Below are positions 1-8,593 of a stretch of DNA of 64,000 nt, in pieces. Location of the stretch: assembly GCA_964654415.1 (NCBI GenBank), contig CAZZIP010000004.1, forward strand, positions 124,001-188,000. The letters are read 5' to 3'. Under the pieces are notes generated by a model. The model ran no database searches and had not been told where the DNA came from. It saw only the letters and a program-made list of their open reading frames with translations. Each line of letters starts with the position of its first letter. Positions within the stretch are counted from its first letter, which is position 1. The position numbers and the translations under genes are program-made. This DNA comes from Methylohalobius sp964654415. GTDB taxonomy: Bacteria; Pseudomonadota; Gammaproteobacteria; Methylococcales; Methylothermaceae.

Positions 1-5
1 ACAAC

Positions 6-1265
6 GTGAAATTGGGGATCGTGGGCTTAGGCTATGTGGGTCTGCCCCTGGCGGTAGAATTCGGGCGCCGCTTCGAAACCGTCGGCTTAGACATTAATCT
101 AAAGCGGGTCGAGGAATTAAGGCGCGGGATCGACCGCTCCCGGGAGGTAGAGGCAGAAGAGCTCCAACGCGCCGAGCGGCTCCGGTTCACTACCGATCCC
201 GCCGATCTTGCCGGCTGCAATGTCTTCGTGATCACCGTCCCCACCCCCATCGACCAGCACAAGCGCCCAGATTTGCAACCGTTGACTTCCGCCAGCCGCA
301 CCGTAGGAAGCTTGCTCAAACCGGGCGATGTCGTGATCTACGAATCCACTGTCTACCCCGGCGCCACCGAGGAAGTGTGCGTACCGATCCTGGAACGCGA
401 GTCGGGGCTTGCGTTCAACCGCGATTTTTTTGCCGGCTACAGCCCCGAGCGCATCAATCCCGGCGATAAACAGCATCGGCTTACTACCATCATCAAAGTC
501 ACCTCGGGCTCGACCCCGGAAGCCGCCGAATTCATCGATCAACTCTACCGCAGCATCATTCCCGCCGGCACCCACAAAGCTAGCAGCATCAAGGTCGCCG
601 AAGCCGCCAAAGTGATCGAGAACACCCAGCGCGACGTCAACATCGCCTTGATCAACGAACTTTCGGTGCTGTTTCACAAACTGGGCTTAGACACGTTAGA
701 AGTGCTGGAAGCAGCCGGTAGCAAGTGGAATTTCTTACCTTTCCGGCCGGGGCTGGTGGGCGGACACTGCATCGGCGTTGATCCTTACTATCTGACCCAT
801 AAGGCGCAGGAGATCGGTCACCACCCGGAGATTATCCTAGCCGGGCGGCGCATCAACGACTCCATGGGCGAATACGTGGTCGCCCGGGTGGTCAAACTGA
901 TGAACCAGCGCCGCATCCACGTGTGTCAATCCAACGTCTTGATCATGGGGATTACATTCAAAGAAAACTGCCCGGACATCCGCAACACCCGGGTGATCGA
1001 CATGATCCGCGAGCTTGAGACCTACCACGCCAAGGTCGACGTCTACGACCCTTTAGCCTATCCCGACGAGGCCCAACAAGAACTTGGGGTCAACTTGCTC
1101 GAAAAGCCACAGCCTGGGCGTTACGATGCGATCATTATCGCCACCGCCCACGACCAGTTCCGGGAAATGGGAGCTGAAAAGATCCGGGCGCTGGGCAAAC
1201 CGAATGCGGTCTTGTTCGACGTCAAAGGGATTTTGCCCCAAGGCAGCGTGGATGGGCGCCTATGA
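6..1265 (+). CDS. nucleotide sugar dehydrogenase (TviB/WbpO-type UDP-HexNAc 6-dehydrogenase family)
   Basis: The 419-residue protein belongs to the UDP-glucose/GDP-mannose dehydrogenase family. These enzymes oxidise C6 of a UDP-sugar to the uronic acid with two NAD+. An N-terminal Rossmann motif GLGYVGLPLA occupies residues 7-16. The catalytic-cysteine motif GGHCIGVDPYYLT lies near residue 255, and its flanking sequence PFRPGLV resembles the TviB/WbpO (UDP-N-acetylhexosamine) branch more than UDP-glucose dehydrogenase. The C-terminal UDP-binding domain contains ITFKENCPDIRNT. The GTG start sits at the window edge, so its ribosome site cannot be seen, but MKLGIVGLGYVG is the usual N-terminus. 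It overlaps the next epimerase gene by four bases, which implies a coupled surface-polysaccharide operon. The exact sugar substrate is not certain. Confidence 0.88.
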   Translation: MKLGIVGLGYVGLPLAVEFGRRFETVGLDINLKRVEELRRGIDRSREVEAEELQRAERLRFTTDPADLAGCNVFVITVPTPIDQHKRPDLQPLTSASRTVGSLLKPGDVVIYESTVYPGATEEVCVPILERESGLAFNRDFFAGYSPERINPGDKQHRLTTIIKVTSGSTPEAAEFIDQLYRSIIPAGTHKASSIKVAEAAKVIENTQRDVNIALINELSVLFHKLGLDTLEVLEAAGSKWNFLPFRPGLVGGHCIGVDPYYLTHKAQEIGHHPEIILAGRRINDSMGEYVVARVVKLMNQRRIHVCQSNVLIMGITFKENCPDIRNTRVIDMIRELETYHAKVDVYDPLAYPDEAQQELGVNLLEKPQPGRYDAIIIATAHDQFREMGAEKIRALGKPNAVLFDVKGILPQGSVDGRL

Positions 1266-2275
1266 AAGTCTTGGTAACCGGCACCGCCGGATTCATCGGT
1301 TCTTTTCTGGCCCATAGGCTGCTCGACCGTGGCGATGAGGTCATCGGCGTCGACAACCTCAACGATTACTATGACGTTCGCTTAAAACACGCTCGCCTGG
1401 CAAAGCTCAATGCTCGCCTGGGATTCACCGAGATCCGTGCCAGCTTAGAGGATCGCGAAGCGATCGCCGAGACCTTCCGCAAGTTTCGCCCCGCACGAGT
1501 AGTCAATCTCGCTGCCCAGGCTGGAGTGCGCTACTCGCTGGAGAACCCTTATACATACATAGACGCCAATCTGGTAGGTTTTGGCAACATTCTCGAAGCG
1601 TGCCGTAAGTTCGAAGTGGAGCACTTAGTTTATGCGTCTTCCAGCTCGGTCTATGGGGCCAATACCAAAATGCCATTCTCAGTCCATCATAATGTCGACC
1701 ATCCGGTCAGCTTATATGCCGCCACTAAGAAAGCCAATGAACTGATGGCTCACACCTATAGCTATCTTTATGGCCTTCCCACCACTGGTTTGAGGTTTTT
1801 CACCGTCTATGGCCCCTGGGGGCGGCCGGACATGGCGCTGTTTAAGTTTACCCGCAACATCTTAGAGGGCAAGCCCATCGAGGTCTATAACTACGGCCGG
1901 CATAAACGCGATTTCACCTACATCGACGACATCGTCGAAGGGGTAGTGCGCGTTTTGGACAAGCTCCCAGAGCCTAACCCCAATTGGTCGGGCGATAACC
2001 CCGATCCTGGCACTAGTCTAGCCCCTTACCGAATTTATAACATCGGCAGCCACCGTCCGGTGGAACTGATGCGTTTCATCGAAGTCCTAGAGGATGCCCT
2101 GGGAGTCAAAGCGGTGAAGAACTTTTTGCCGATGCAGCAAGGCGACATTGCTGAAACTTTCGCCGACGTAACCGACCTGATCCAAGCGGTAGGTTATGCT
2201 CCGACTACTCCGATCGAAGAGGGGATTGCCCGCTTCGTCGCCTGGTATAAGGACTACTACGGCTACCGATGGTGA
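1262..2275 (+). CDS. NAD-dependent nucleotide-sugar epimerase (UDP-glucuronate 4-epimerase type)
   Basis: This is a 337-residue extended short-chain dehydrogenase/reductase. The NAD-binding motif GTAGFIG is at residues 7-13, a serine-rich SSSSVYG stretch is near residue 125, and the catalytic tyrosine-lysine pair is YAATKK. The N-terminal VDNLNDYYD and the later ERF-like RFFTVYGPWGRPDMA segments are typical of bacterial UDP-glucuronate 4-epimerases that make UDP-galacturonate for capsule or lipopolysaccharide. The ATG overlaps the stop of the dehydrogenase gene (ATGA), so both probably feed one sugar-acid pathway. A TviC-like UDP-HexNAcA 4-epimerase role is the alternative, given the TviB-like partner. 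Confidence 0.88.
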   Translation: MKVLVTGTAGFIGSFLAHRLLDRGDEVIGVDNLNDYYDVRLKHARLAKLNARLGFTEIRASLEDREAIAETFRKFRPARVVNLAAQAGVRYSLENPYTYIDANLVGFGNILEACRKFEVEHLVYASSSSVYGANTKMPFSVHHNVDHPVSLYAATKKANELMAHTYSYLYGLPTTGLRFFTVYGPWGRPDMALFKFTRNILEGKPIEVYNYGRHKRDFTYIDDIVEGVVRVLDKLPEPNPNWSGDNPDPGTSLAPYRIYNIGSHRPVELMRFIEVLEDALGVKAVKNFLPMQQGDIAETFADVTDLIQAVGYAPTTPIEEGIARFVAWYKDYYGYRW

Positions 2276-2781
2276 CCCACCCGCCCTTGCTTGGCTTTGC
2301 TGCCTTCAGCGGAGCCGGCAAAACTACCCTGCTGGTCCGGTTAATTCCCGAGCTTGCCCGACGCGGGCTGAAAGTGGGCGTGATAAAGCACGCGCATCAC
2401 AGTTTTGACATCGATCAACCCGGCAAGGACAGCTACAGACTACGCCAAGCCGGCGCCACTCCGATCATGGTGGTCTCGAGCCGAAGGCGGGCGATCGTCT
2501 ACGAATACCCGGAGCAAGGTGAGGTCGGGCTGTTTGAACAATTGCCCTTTCTGGACGTCTCCGGGCTGGACTTGATTTTGGTAGAAGGCTTCAAGCGCGA
2601 ACCCATCCCGAAAATCGAACTCCATCGTCCGGCGCTGGGCAAACCGTTGCTCTTTCCAGAAGACTCCAACATCATCGCGGTAGCCAGCGACGTCTGGATG
2701 GCCTGCCCGCTGCCCTTGTTGGACCTCAACCGGCCGCAAGAGATCTGCGATTTTATCCTGCATGACTTCCTCTCCCGTTGA
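2269..2781 (+). CDS. mobB: MobB, molybdopterin-guanine dinucleotide biosynthesis adaptor GTPase
   Basis: This 170-residue P-loop protein has FSGAGKTTLL near residues 13-22, followed by KVGVIKHAHHSFDID, a signature of MobB. MobB binds GTP and assists MobA in making the guanine-dinucleotide form of the molybdenum cofactor. The start overlaps the epimerase end by seven bases and the gene overlaps moeA by 20 bases, so the two cofactor genes are probably translated together. Their presence fits the bis-MGD-type formylmethanofuran dehydrogenase B subunit encoded near the other end of this window, although this window gives no regulatory link between them. Confidence 0.93.
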   Translation: MVTHPPLLGFAAFSGAGKTTLLVRLIPELARRGLKVGVIKHAHHSFDIDQPGKDSYRLRQAGATPIMVVSSRRRAIVYEYPEQGEVGLFEQLPFLDVSGLDLILVEGFKREPIPKIELHRPALGKPLLFPEDSNIIAVASDVWMACPLPLLDLNRPQEICDFILHDFLSR

Positions 2782-4018
2782 TCCCTGCCACGCCGGCTTG
2801 CTCAGCTTCGAGGCTGCGCTTGCGCAGATCCTAACCGCCATTTCTCCACTCGACGCCTGGGAACAGGTAACCCTCAAGGCTGCTCTGGGACGGATTCTTG
2901 CCGAGCCGGTCAGGGCCCCGGTGGCCTTGCCCCCGTTTCCCAATTCGGCTGTGGACGGTTATGCCGTCAACCTCTCGAACGCCCCCCCTAAGGAAGGACT
3001 GACCGTGGTGGGGGAAAGTTTTGCCGGCAGGCCCTATCCGAACCGACTGGATCCGGCCCAAGCCGTGCGGGTCTTCACCGGAGCGGTGGTTCCAGAAGGA
3101 ACAACCGCCGTCATCATGCAGGAAGAAGTAACCCAGCAAGGCCGATCCCTCTACCTTAAGCGTCTGCCCGCCCCCGGGGAAAACATCCGCTCGGCCGGCA
3201 GCGATGTCCGCTGCGGCGAAACCGTGCTGTCCCAGGGTCATTGCTTGCAGGCTGCCGATTTGGGCTTGCTTGCGGCGTTGGGAATCTCCCAAGTGGCGGT
3301 GTTCCAAAAGCCGCGCGTGGCTTATTTCTCCACCGGCGATGAGCTGTGCAGTTTGGATGAACCGCTGGGCCTCGGTCAAATCTACGACAGCAACCGTTAC
3401 AGCCTGTATGGACTCTTGGCGGAGCTTCCCGTCTCAGCCTGCGACCTCGGCACGGTGCCTGACGACTTAGCGCAGCTTACCGGCCTGCTCGAGGAGGCTA
3501 GGCAAAACTACCACCTCATTTTGAGTTCCGGTGGGGCTTCGGTAGGCGATGCAGATCTGCTGCGCCAGGCGGTTGCCCGGGTCGGCCAAATAAACCTGTG
3601 GCGGATTGCGATCAAACCGGGTAAACCCTTGATCTTCGGTCGTACCGGTCGGGCTTGGTACTTCGGTCTGCCGGGCAATCCGGTCTCAGTTCACGTCAGC
3701 TTCACCCAGATCGTCCGCCCTGCCCTATGGAAACTGGCGGGTTTAGCCGGGTTCAAGCCGTTTAGGCTCAAAGCGCTCTGTCTAAACGACTTGGACAAGT
3801 CGCCTGGACGGTTGGAATTTATGCGCGGCAGGCTCGGTCTGGATGACCAGGGCCGGCTGACCGTCATTGGGCTGGTGGGACAGGAATCGCATCAACTTGC
3901 CACGCTCAGCCGGGCAGATTGCTTTATCGTCCTTCCGGCAGAAAGTGCCGGGGTACACGCCGGTGACAGCGTGGAAGTAGAGCCTTTTTCCACGCGGTAT
4001 GCCCATACGCATGGTTAG
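2762..4018 (+). CDS. moeA: MoeA, molybdopterin molybdenumtransferase
   Basis: MoeA inserts molybdate (or tungstate in relatives) into adenylylated molybdopterin. The 418-residue length is normal for the family. N-terminal PFPNSAVDGYAV, the central FSTGDEL and SSGGASVGDADL, and C-terminal KPGKPLIFGR and GLPGNPVSV motifs match MoeA domains I-IV in order. The gene starts inside the 3' end of mobB and ends over the start of bioD, so it forms part of a tightly packed plus-strand operon. Nothing appears truncated. Confidence 0.95.
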   Translation: MTSSPVDPCHAGLLSFEAALAQILTAISPLDAWEQVTLKAALGRILAEPVRAPVALPPFPNSAVDGYAVNLSNAPPKEGLTVVGESFAGRPYPNRLDPAQAVRVFTGAVVPEGTTAVIMQEEVTQQGRSLYLKRLPAPGENIRSAGSDVRCGETVLSQGHCLQAADLGLLAALGISQVAVFQKPRVAYFSTGDELCSLDEPLGLGQIYDSNRYSLYGLLAELPVSACDLGTVPDDLAQLTGLLEEARQNYHLILSSGGASVGDADLLRQAVARVGQINLWRIAIKPGKPLIFGRTGRAWYFGLPGNPVSVHVSFTQIVRPALWKLAGLAGFKPFRLKALCLNDLDKSPGRLEFMRGRLGLDDQGRLTVIGLVGQESHQLATLSRADCFIVLPAESAGVHAGDSVEVEPFSTRYAHTHG

Positions 4019-4712
4019 CGGCTTGTTCATTACCGGCACCGATACCGGGGTCGGCAAAACTTACATCGGTGCGGCCCTGGTCCGAGCGCTCAAGCGGCGT
4101 GGCCTTAAGGTTTGGGTGCGCAAGCCGGTCGAGACTGGCTGTGTACGGACGCCATCCGGCCTTCTGCCCCGGGACGCCCAGATCTTGAACCGCGCCGCCG
4201 GAGACCCGGAACCGCTGGATACCGTCTGCCCTTACCGCTTCGAGGCGGCCGTCTCTCCGGAACGCGCTGCGCGGCTCTGCGGCCAACCGCTTAATCTGGA
4301 ACGCTTGATCGAGGCCTGTCGTCCGCCAAACCAAGGGCTAATGCTGGTAGAGGGCGCAGGAGGATTCTATTCTCCCATCGCCGCCGCCAGTCTAAACGCC
4401 GATTTGGCCCAGGCGCTCGCGTTCCCGGTGCTCGTGGTCGCCGCCGACCGCTTAGGGGCCATCCATCAGGTATTAACGACCCTGGAGGCGGTCGCCCGCC
4501 GCGGGCTGGATCCTATCGGAGTAGTCCTAAACCAAATTCGCCGTTCAGATGCCCCATTCATAGACAATTTGGAGGATCTCCAACGATTCAGCCAGGCGCC
4601 GATATATCCGGTCCCCCTCCTCCCACCAGGGGACAAAATCGTCTTGGAGCAAGCTCTACGGCCGCTGATCGAACGGCTAAAAAGCCTCTGGCTTGCGACC
4701 CCTGAGCAGTAG
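3999..4712 (+). CDS. bioD: dethiobiotin synthetase
   Basis: BioD closes the ureido ring of dethiobiotin from diaminononanoate, CO2 and ATP. The P-loop TGTDTGVGKT is about residues 12-21, and the product-binding VEGAGGFYSPI is near residue 113, both characteristic. The ATG at 3999 gives 237 residues; an internal ATG at 4011 would give the more usual MVSGLFITGTD start, and neither has a clear Shine-Dalgarno. The gene overlaps moeA upstream. It also runs 36 bases into the convergent gpsA gene, so the last codons of both share DNA. The rest of the biotin operon is not here. Confidence 0.92.
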   Translation: MPIRMVSGLFITGTDTGVGKTYIGAALVRALKRRGLKVWVRKPVETGCVRTPSGLLPRDAQILNRAAGDPEPLDTVCPYRFEAAVSPERAARLCGQPLNLERLIEACRPPNQGLMLVEGAGGFYSPIAAASLNADLAQALAFPVLVVAADRLGAIHQVLTTLEAVARRGLDPIGVVLNQIRRSDAPFIDNLEDLQRFSQAPIYPVPLLPPGDKIVLEQALRPLIERLKSLWLATPEQ

Positions 4713-5681
4713 CTTACGCACCGCCTCGCTGGGCGACACCCCTTCGTAAAGCAAGGCGTAGACCTGCTCTACTATGGGCATCTCGACCCCAAACCTCGCG
4801 GCCAACTGCCAGACCAGCCGCGTGGTCAGGATTCCCTCGATTTCTTGCCCGATCTCAGCTTTAAGCTCTGCCACTGCCCGCCCCTTACCGAGCCCCAATC
4901 CCAATCTTCGGTTCCTAGATTGATCGTCAGTAGAGGTCAGGATCAAGTCGCCGACTCCAGCCAACCCCATAAAGGTCTCTCGCCGAGCACCCATCGCTTC
5001 CCCTAAGCGCATCATCTCCGCCAGCCCTCGGGTGATCAAGGCAGCGCGAGCGTTGGCACCGAACCCCATACCGTCGGAGACTCCGGCGGCAATAGCCAAT
5101 ACGTTTTTGACCGCCCCCCCTAGCTGCACCCCGATCAGATCGCCACAGGTGTAAGCGCGGAAAAATTCATTGTGGAGGAGTTTTGCTACCGCTGCAGCGA
5201 ACTCGGCGTCGTACGAAGCGACGGTGATGGCGGAGGGCAAACCGAGCATGACCTCACGTGCGAAAGTCGGCCCCGACAGCACCGCCAGGCGACACACAGG
5301 CCCTATTATTGCCAGTGCCACCTCGTGCAACAGCCATCCGCCGTCCGGATCCAGCCCTTTGGTGCCCCAGGCGACTTTGGGATGAGGCGGAAGATAAGGC
5401 CGCACGCTGGCCAGGCAGGCGGAAAAAGCATGGCTGGGCACAGCGATTAGAATCAAATCCTTGGCACTTACCGCTCGGCTCAGCTCGCTTTCGAACCGGA
5501 TTCGGGGAGAAAGCGAAAATCCCGGCAAATAGCGCTCGTTGGTGCGTGTGCTAAGCAGTGCCTGAATCCGCTTGGGGTCTCTGTCCCACAGATTAACGTC
5601 GAAACCGTTGCCGGCAATCAGATTGGCGAGCGCCGTCCCCCACGAACCTGCCCCGAGCACGCAAACAGAGGCTAGCTCCAT
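4677..5681 (-). CDS. gpsA: glycerol-3-phosphate dehydrogenase [NAD(P)+]
   Basis: GpsA reduces dihydroxyacetone phosphate to sn-glycerol-3-phosphate for phospholipid synthesis in the cytoplasm. The 334-residue protein shows the Rossmann motif LGAGSWGTALA at residues 9-19, the catalytic-lysine motif GGAVKNVLAIAAG and the substrate-binding NARAALITRG. It lies two bases after secB, as in many Gammaproteobacteria, so it is the last gene of the arsR-rhodanese-secB-gpsA run. Its 3' end overlaps bioD convergently by 36 bases. Confidence 0.95.
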   Translation of the reverse strand: MELASVCVLGAGSWGTALANLIAGNGFDVNLWDRDPKRIQALLSTRTNERYLPGFSLSPRIRFESELSRAVSAKDLILIAVPSHAFSACLASVRPYLPPHPKVAWGTKGLDPDGGWLLHEVALAIIGPVCRLAVLSGPTFAREVMLGLPSAITVASYDAEFAAAVAKLLHNEFFRAYTCGDLIGVQLGGAVKNVLAIAAGVSDGMGFGANARAALITRGLAEMMRLGEAMGARRETFMGLAGVGDLILTSTDDQSRNRRLGLGLGKGRAVAELKAEIGQEIEGILTTRLVWQLAARFGVEMPIVEQVYALLYEGVSPSEAVRKLLLRGRKPEAF

Positions 5682-5683
5682 GC

Positions 5684-6139
5684 TCAGTTTGGCCTGATAG
5701 TAGTTTTCTCCCCCGCCTGCTGCATTTTTTGCGCGTAGATAGCTTCGAAATTTACCGGTGGCAGAAGCATAGGCATGAACCCGCCTTTGAGGGAGAGATC
5801 AGACACCACTTCGCGGACATAAGGGAACAGGATGGTAGGGCAGTAAATCCCAAGCAACGGCTCCAATTCCTCCCGTCCGAATCCCTGGATGGAGAAAATC
5901 CCAGCCTGCGCCGCCTCGATCAGATAAGCGGTCATTTCCTTGATTTTGACCGTGATCGTCACGGTCAGGACCACCTCATACAAGTGCTCCTGTAACGTCT
6001 GGACATGGCTGGACAGGTTGAATTCCACCTGGGGGTCCCAGCGTTGAGTAAAGATATTCGGGGAGTTTGGAGTTTCAAAGGACAGATCCTTGACATAGAG
6101 CTTCTGGATCGCAAATTGCTTCTCCGGGTGATCGGCCAT
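5684..6139 (-). CDS. secB: protein-export chaperone SecB
   Basis: This 151-residue tetrameric cytosolic chaperone keeps precursor proteins unfolded and hands them to SecA. The N-terminal FAIQKLYVKDLSFETPNSP and the internal CPTILFPYVREVVSDL segment are highly characteristic of SecB. It is placed between a rhodanese gene (yibN type) and gpsA. The glutaredoxin gene grxC that often sits between yibN and secB in enterics is absent here. Confidence is very high. Confidence 0.96.
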   Translation of the reverse strand: MADHPEKQFAIQKLYVKDLSFETPNSPNIFTQRWDPQVEFNLSSHVQTLQEHLYEVVLTVTITVKIKEMTAYLIEAAQAGIFSIQGFGREELEPLLGIYCPTILFPYVREVVSDLSLKGGFMPMLLPPVNFEAIYAQKMQQAGEKTTIRPN

Positions 6140-6152
6140 GATTTAAGTTCCT

Positions 6153-6587
6153 TTAAGTTGGCTTATGTTTGATAACCGGCAGGCTGGCGTCTTCCCACGC
6201 TGCCATGCCGTTCTTTAGCAGACAGACCCTATCGAAACCTGCCTGGATTAACTTTTTGCACGCCGCGGGAGAGCGGGTGCCAGACTGACACGCCACGATT
6301 ACCGGCTTATGTTTTAAGTCTTCTAGTTCACCGAGGCGTTTTTCCAACTCTCCAAGCGGGATCAATCTGGCATTGACGATATGCCCCTTAGCCCATTCAT
6401 GGGGTTCACGCACATCCACCACGACCGCATCCTCCTCGTTGATCAGCATCACCGCTTCCAGCGGGGTGATGACTTGATACTTACGCAGCAGGCTCTCCAC
6501 CAGATCGCGGAACAAAAGCACTACTACCGCAGCAAATGCGAGGACCAAGTATAAATGGTTACCTACAAATTCGAACAAACGGTCCAT
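6153..6587 (-). CDS. membrane-anchored rhodanese-like sulfurtransferase (YibN type)
   Basis: The protein has 144 residues. One N-terminal membrane helix (about residues 10-28) is followed by a rhodanese domain with DVREPHEWAKGHI and the active-site loop ACQSGTRS, whose cysteine would carry a persulfide. The fold and the neighbouring secB-gpsA genes match YibN. It starts 26 bases after an ArsR-family regulator that carries the cysteine pair of persulfide sensors, which suggests that sulfane sulfur may control the operon. The physiological sulfur donor and acceptor are unknown. Confidence 0.85.
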   Translation of the reverse strand: MDRLFEFVGNHLYLVLAFAAVVVLLFRDLVESLLRKYQVITPLEAVMLINEEDAVVVDVREPHEWAKGHIVNARLIPLGELEKRLGELEDLKHKPVIVACQSGTRSPAACKKLIQAGFDRVCLLKNGMAAWEDASLPVIKHKPT

Positions 6588-6613
6588 AAAATGATCCTTC
6601 AGAGATATGTTTA

Positions 6614-6943
6614 TTACTGATCGATATGGGAACGGGTTTTACCATGGTCGCAGAACACCGACCGGATCATCTCAATCAAGTGCACAGTCCGCGGATCGTC
6701 GATGCGGTAATAGACGCGATTTGCCTGTTTGTCGAAAGTCAAAATCCCTTTCATGCGTAGAATAGCCAAGTGCTGGGAAACATTGCTCTGGGTCGTGCCC
6801 ACCTGTTCCAGAATTTCTTGCACGCTCGCCGGCCCCTTGCCCAAAGTACACAATATCTTCAGTCTCAATGGGTGAGACATAGCCTTCAAGCATCTAGCCG
6901 CGTGGATGACGTCTGCCTCATCGACGATCAACTGCTCTGACAT
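6614..6943 (-). CDS. ArsR-family transcriptional regulator, BigR/SqrR/YgaV-like persulfide-sensor type
   Basis: This 109-residue winged-helix repressor has the core KAMSHPLRLKILCTL, the recognition helix TTQSNVSQHLAILR and the wing RVYYRID. Cysteines at residues 32 and 98 lie 66 residues apart. The known redox pair of BigR (C42/C108) has the same spacing and the same local contexts (ILC near the first helix, C in the last helix). No ArsR-type metal site such as CVC is seen in helix 3. The gene heads a minus-strand run with a rhodanese, secB and gpsA. Function as a sulfide/persulfide-responsive repressor is inferred from the cysteines and the neighbouring gene. Confidence 0.8.
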   Translation of the reverse strand: MSEQLIVDEADVIHAARCLKAMSHPLRLKILCTLGKGPASVQEILEQVGTTQSNVSQHLAILRMKGILTFDKQANRVYYRIDDPRTVHLIEMIRSVFCDHGKTRSHIDQ

Positions 6944-7013
6944 ACGCTTTGTCGATCACCTTTTAAACCGATCCAATTCTGGACTACTGCCCTTTAGCAT
7001 CGCAAGATACGTG

Positions 7014-7052
7014 ATTATAATAGTTTTTTCTTTTGCTCTCTGCTGTCAGAGA
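7014..7052. promoter_or_regulatory. candidate divergent promoter and operator between the ArsR-type regulator and ctpA
   Basis: In the AT-rich 243-bp divergent spacer, the octamer ATTATAAT (7014-7021) reads as a perfect TATAAT -10 hexamer on both strands. An inverted repeat TCTCTG-N4-CAGAGA occupies 7037-7052, just where the -35 region of the minus-strand promoter would lie. This suggests autoregulation of the ArsR-type gene. No good TTGACA -35 is visible for either direction, so this is only a candidate. Confidence 0.35.
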
Positions 7053-7186
7053 ACATTGATCTACCTTTGTCCTGATTCAATCCAGTCAGCATTCCAACTA
7101 CGATCTTCCGAATGCAGAGAAGGGATTTCAAGCCGAGAAAATAATGTCATACTAATTTATATCTGATCCTCCTTAAGGAAGCATTG

Positions 7187-8497
7187 ATGCGTACTACGAA
7201 CTTATTACTGCTTGCCCTAGGTACTTTGCTTGGTATTTTGCTTGGCACCTGTGGCAGCGTCTTGGCAGAACGCTCGACCAAAAGGACTGAAACGATTCCT
7301 TTCACGGAGCTGCGCTCCTTCACCGAGGTTTTCGAACGCATTCAAGAAGACTATGTGGAGCCAGTCTCGGATAAAACCCTGTTGGAAAACGCTATCCGCG
7401 GCATGCTGTCTGGACTCGATCCCCACTCTTCTTACCTAACTCCCGATGAACTCAAGGAACTCCGTATCGGTACCACTGGCCAGTTCGGGGGGTTGGGAAT
7501 CGAGGTGGGCATGGAAAACGGATTTATTAAAGTGATCGCCCCAATCGACGATACCCCAGCTCAAAAGGCTGGCATCAAGCCTGGAGACCTGATCATCCGC
7601 TTGGATGAGAAGCCAGTTAAAGGCATGTCCTTGGAAGAAGCGGTCAAGATGATGCGCGGCGAAGCCGGAACCCAAATCACCCTCACCATCGTACGCGAGG
7701 GTCTAGACAAGCCGCTTAAGGTCACGCTCACCCGCGCAATCATCAAGGTTAAAAGCGTCAAGCATCAAATCCTAGAGCCTGGTTATGGGTACCTACGGAT
7801 CACCAGCTTCCAGTCGGGCACCGGTGAGCAGTTGACCAAAGCCGTCGCCAAGTTGAAGGAGGAAGGACCGCTCAAGGGGGTCATCCTTGACCTACGCAAC
7901 AACCCTGGAGGCGTCCTGAATGCGGCGGTGGCGGTCAGCGACGCTTTCTTGGACCACGGCCTGGTCGTCTATACCGACGGCCGGATCGAGGAGTCGAAAA
8001 TGAAGTTCGAGGCTACCCCTGGCGATATTTTAGAAGGCGTTCCGATGGCGGTTCTGATCAACGCCGGTTCTGCTTCAGCGGCGGAAATCGTTGCCGGCGC
8101 CTTACAGGACCACAAGCGTGCCATCCTCCTAGGGCAAAAAACCTTCGGCAAGGGATCGGTCCAGACCATCCTGCCTTTAAGCAACGGTGGAGGGGTCAAA
8201 ATGACCACTGCCCGCTACTACACCCCTTCGGGGCGTTCGATCCAGGCCGAGGGAATCGTTCCCGACATCATTTTGGGGATGGTACGTCTGGAAAAGATCA
8301 GCGAAGCCGAAGAGTTTAAGCCTTTAACTGAAGCGGACCTATCTCGTCACCTGGAAAATGGAAATAAGAAATCCAAACCGGAAACAGATAAAGCCAAGGA
8401 TGGTAGCAAGGAAGAAGACGGCTTGCTTGAGGACTACCATCTACATGAGGCCTTGAACGTACTCAAGGCGATCAACATCCTCAAAAGGGGATCTTGA
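7187..8497 (+). CDS. ctpA: C-terminal processing peptidase, S41 family (CtpA)
   Basis: This periplasmic serine protease cleaves near protein C-termini and is involved in envelope maintenance. It has an N-terminal signal helix (residues 5-26), the tail-specific N-terminal region with SGLDPHSSYL, a PDZ domain (about 95-180) and the S41 catalytic domain. Ser297 in NAGSAS and Lys322 in TFGKGS form the expected catalytic dyad, 25 residues apart. The C-terminal tail is charged and lysine/glutamate rich. The ATG at 7187 is chosen over TTG at 7184 because AAGGA ends seven bases upstream. The envC gene commonly upstream is absent. Confidence 0.93.
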   Translation: MRTTNLLLLALGTLLGILLGTCGSVLAERSTKRTETIPFTELRSFTEVFERIQEDYVEPVSDKTLLENAIRGMLSGLDPHSSYLTPDELKELRIGTTGQFGGLGIEVGMENGFIKVIAPIDDTPAQKAGIKPGDLIIRLDEKPVKGMSLEEAVKMMRGEAGTQITLTIVREGLDKPLKVTLTRAIIKVKSVKHQILEPGYGYLRITSFQSGTGEQLTKAVAKLKEEGPLKGVILDLRNNPGGVLNAAVAVSDAFLDHGLVVYTDGRIEESKMKFEATPGDILEGVPMAVLINAGSASAAEIVAGALQDHKRAILLGQKTFGKGSVQTILPLSNGGGVKMTTARYYTPSGRSIQAEGIVPDIILGMVRLEKISEAEEFKPLTEADLSRHLENGNKKSKPETDKAKDGSKEEDGLLEDYHLHEALNVLKAINILKRGS

Positions 8498-8593
8498 GGG
8501 TAGCAAAGCGCCTGTATTGGGATCAAGCGCAGCTTTGGCAAAAAATAAATTGTTACTAAAATTTAATCAATATGGATAAAAAGGGAGGTCGTC

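Noticed and set aside
6906..7166. Plus-strand 86-codon frame before ctpA
   Set aside because: It overlaps the 5' end of the ArsR-family gene and then runs through an AT-rich promoter region; it has no domain or ribosome site.
8498..8593. Possible terminator between ctpA and nhaD
   Set aside because: CAAAGC and GCTTTG can pair across a 23-base loop before an A-rich stretch, but there is no T-run on the plus strand and the stem is short.
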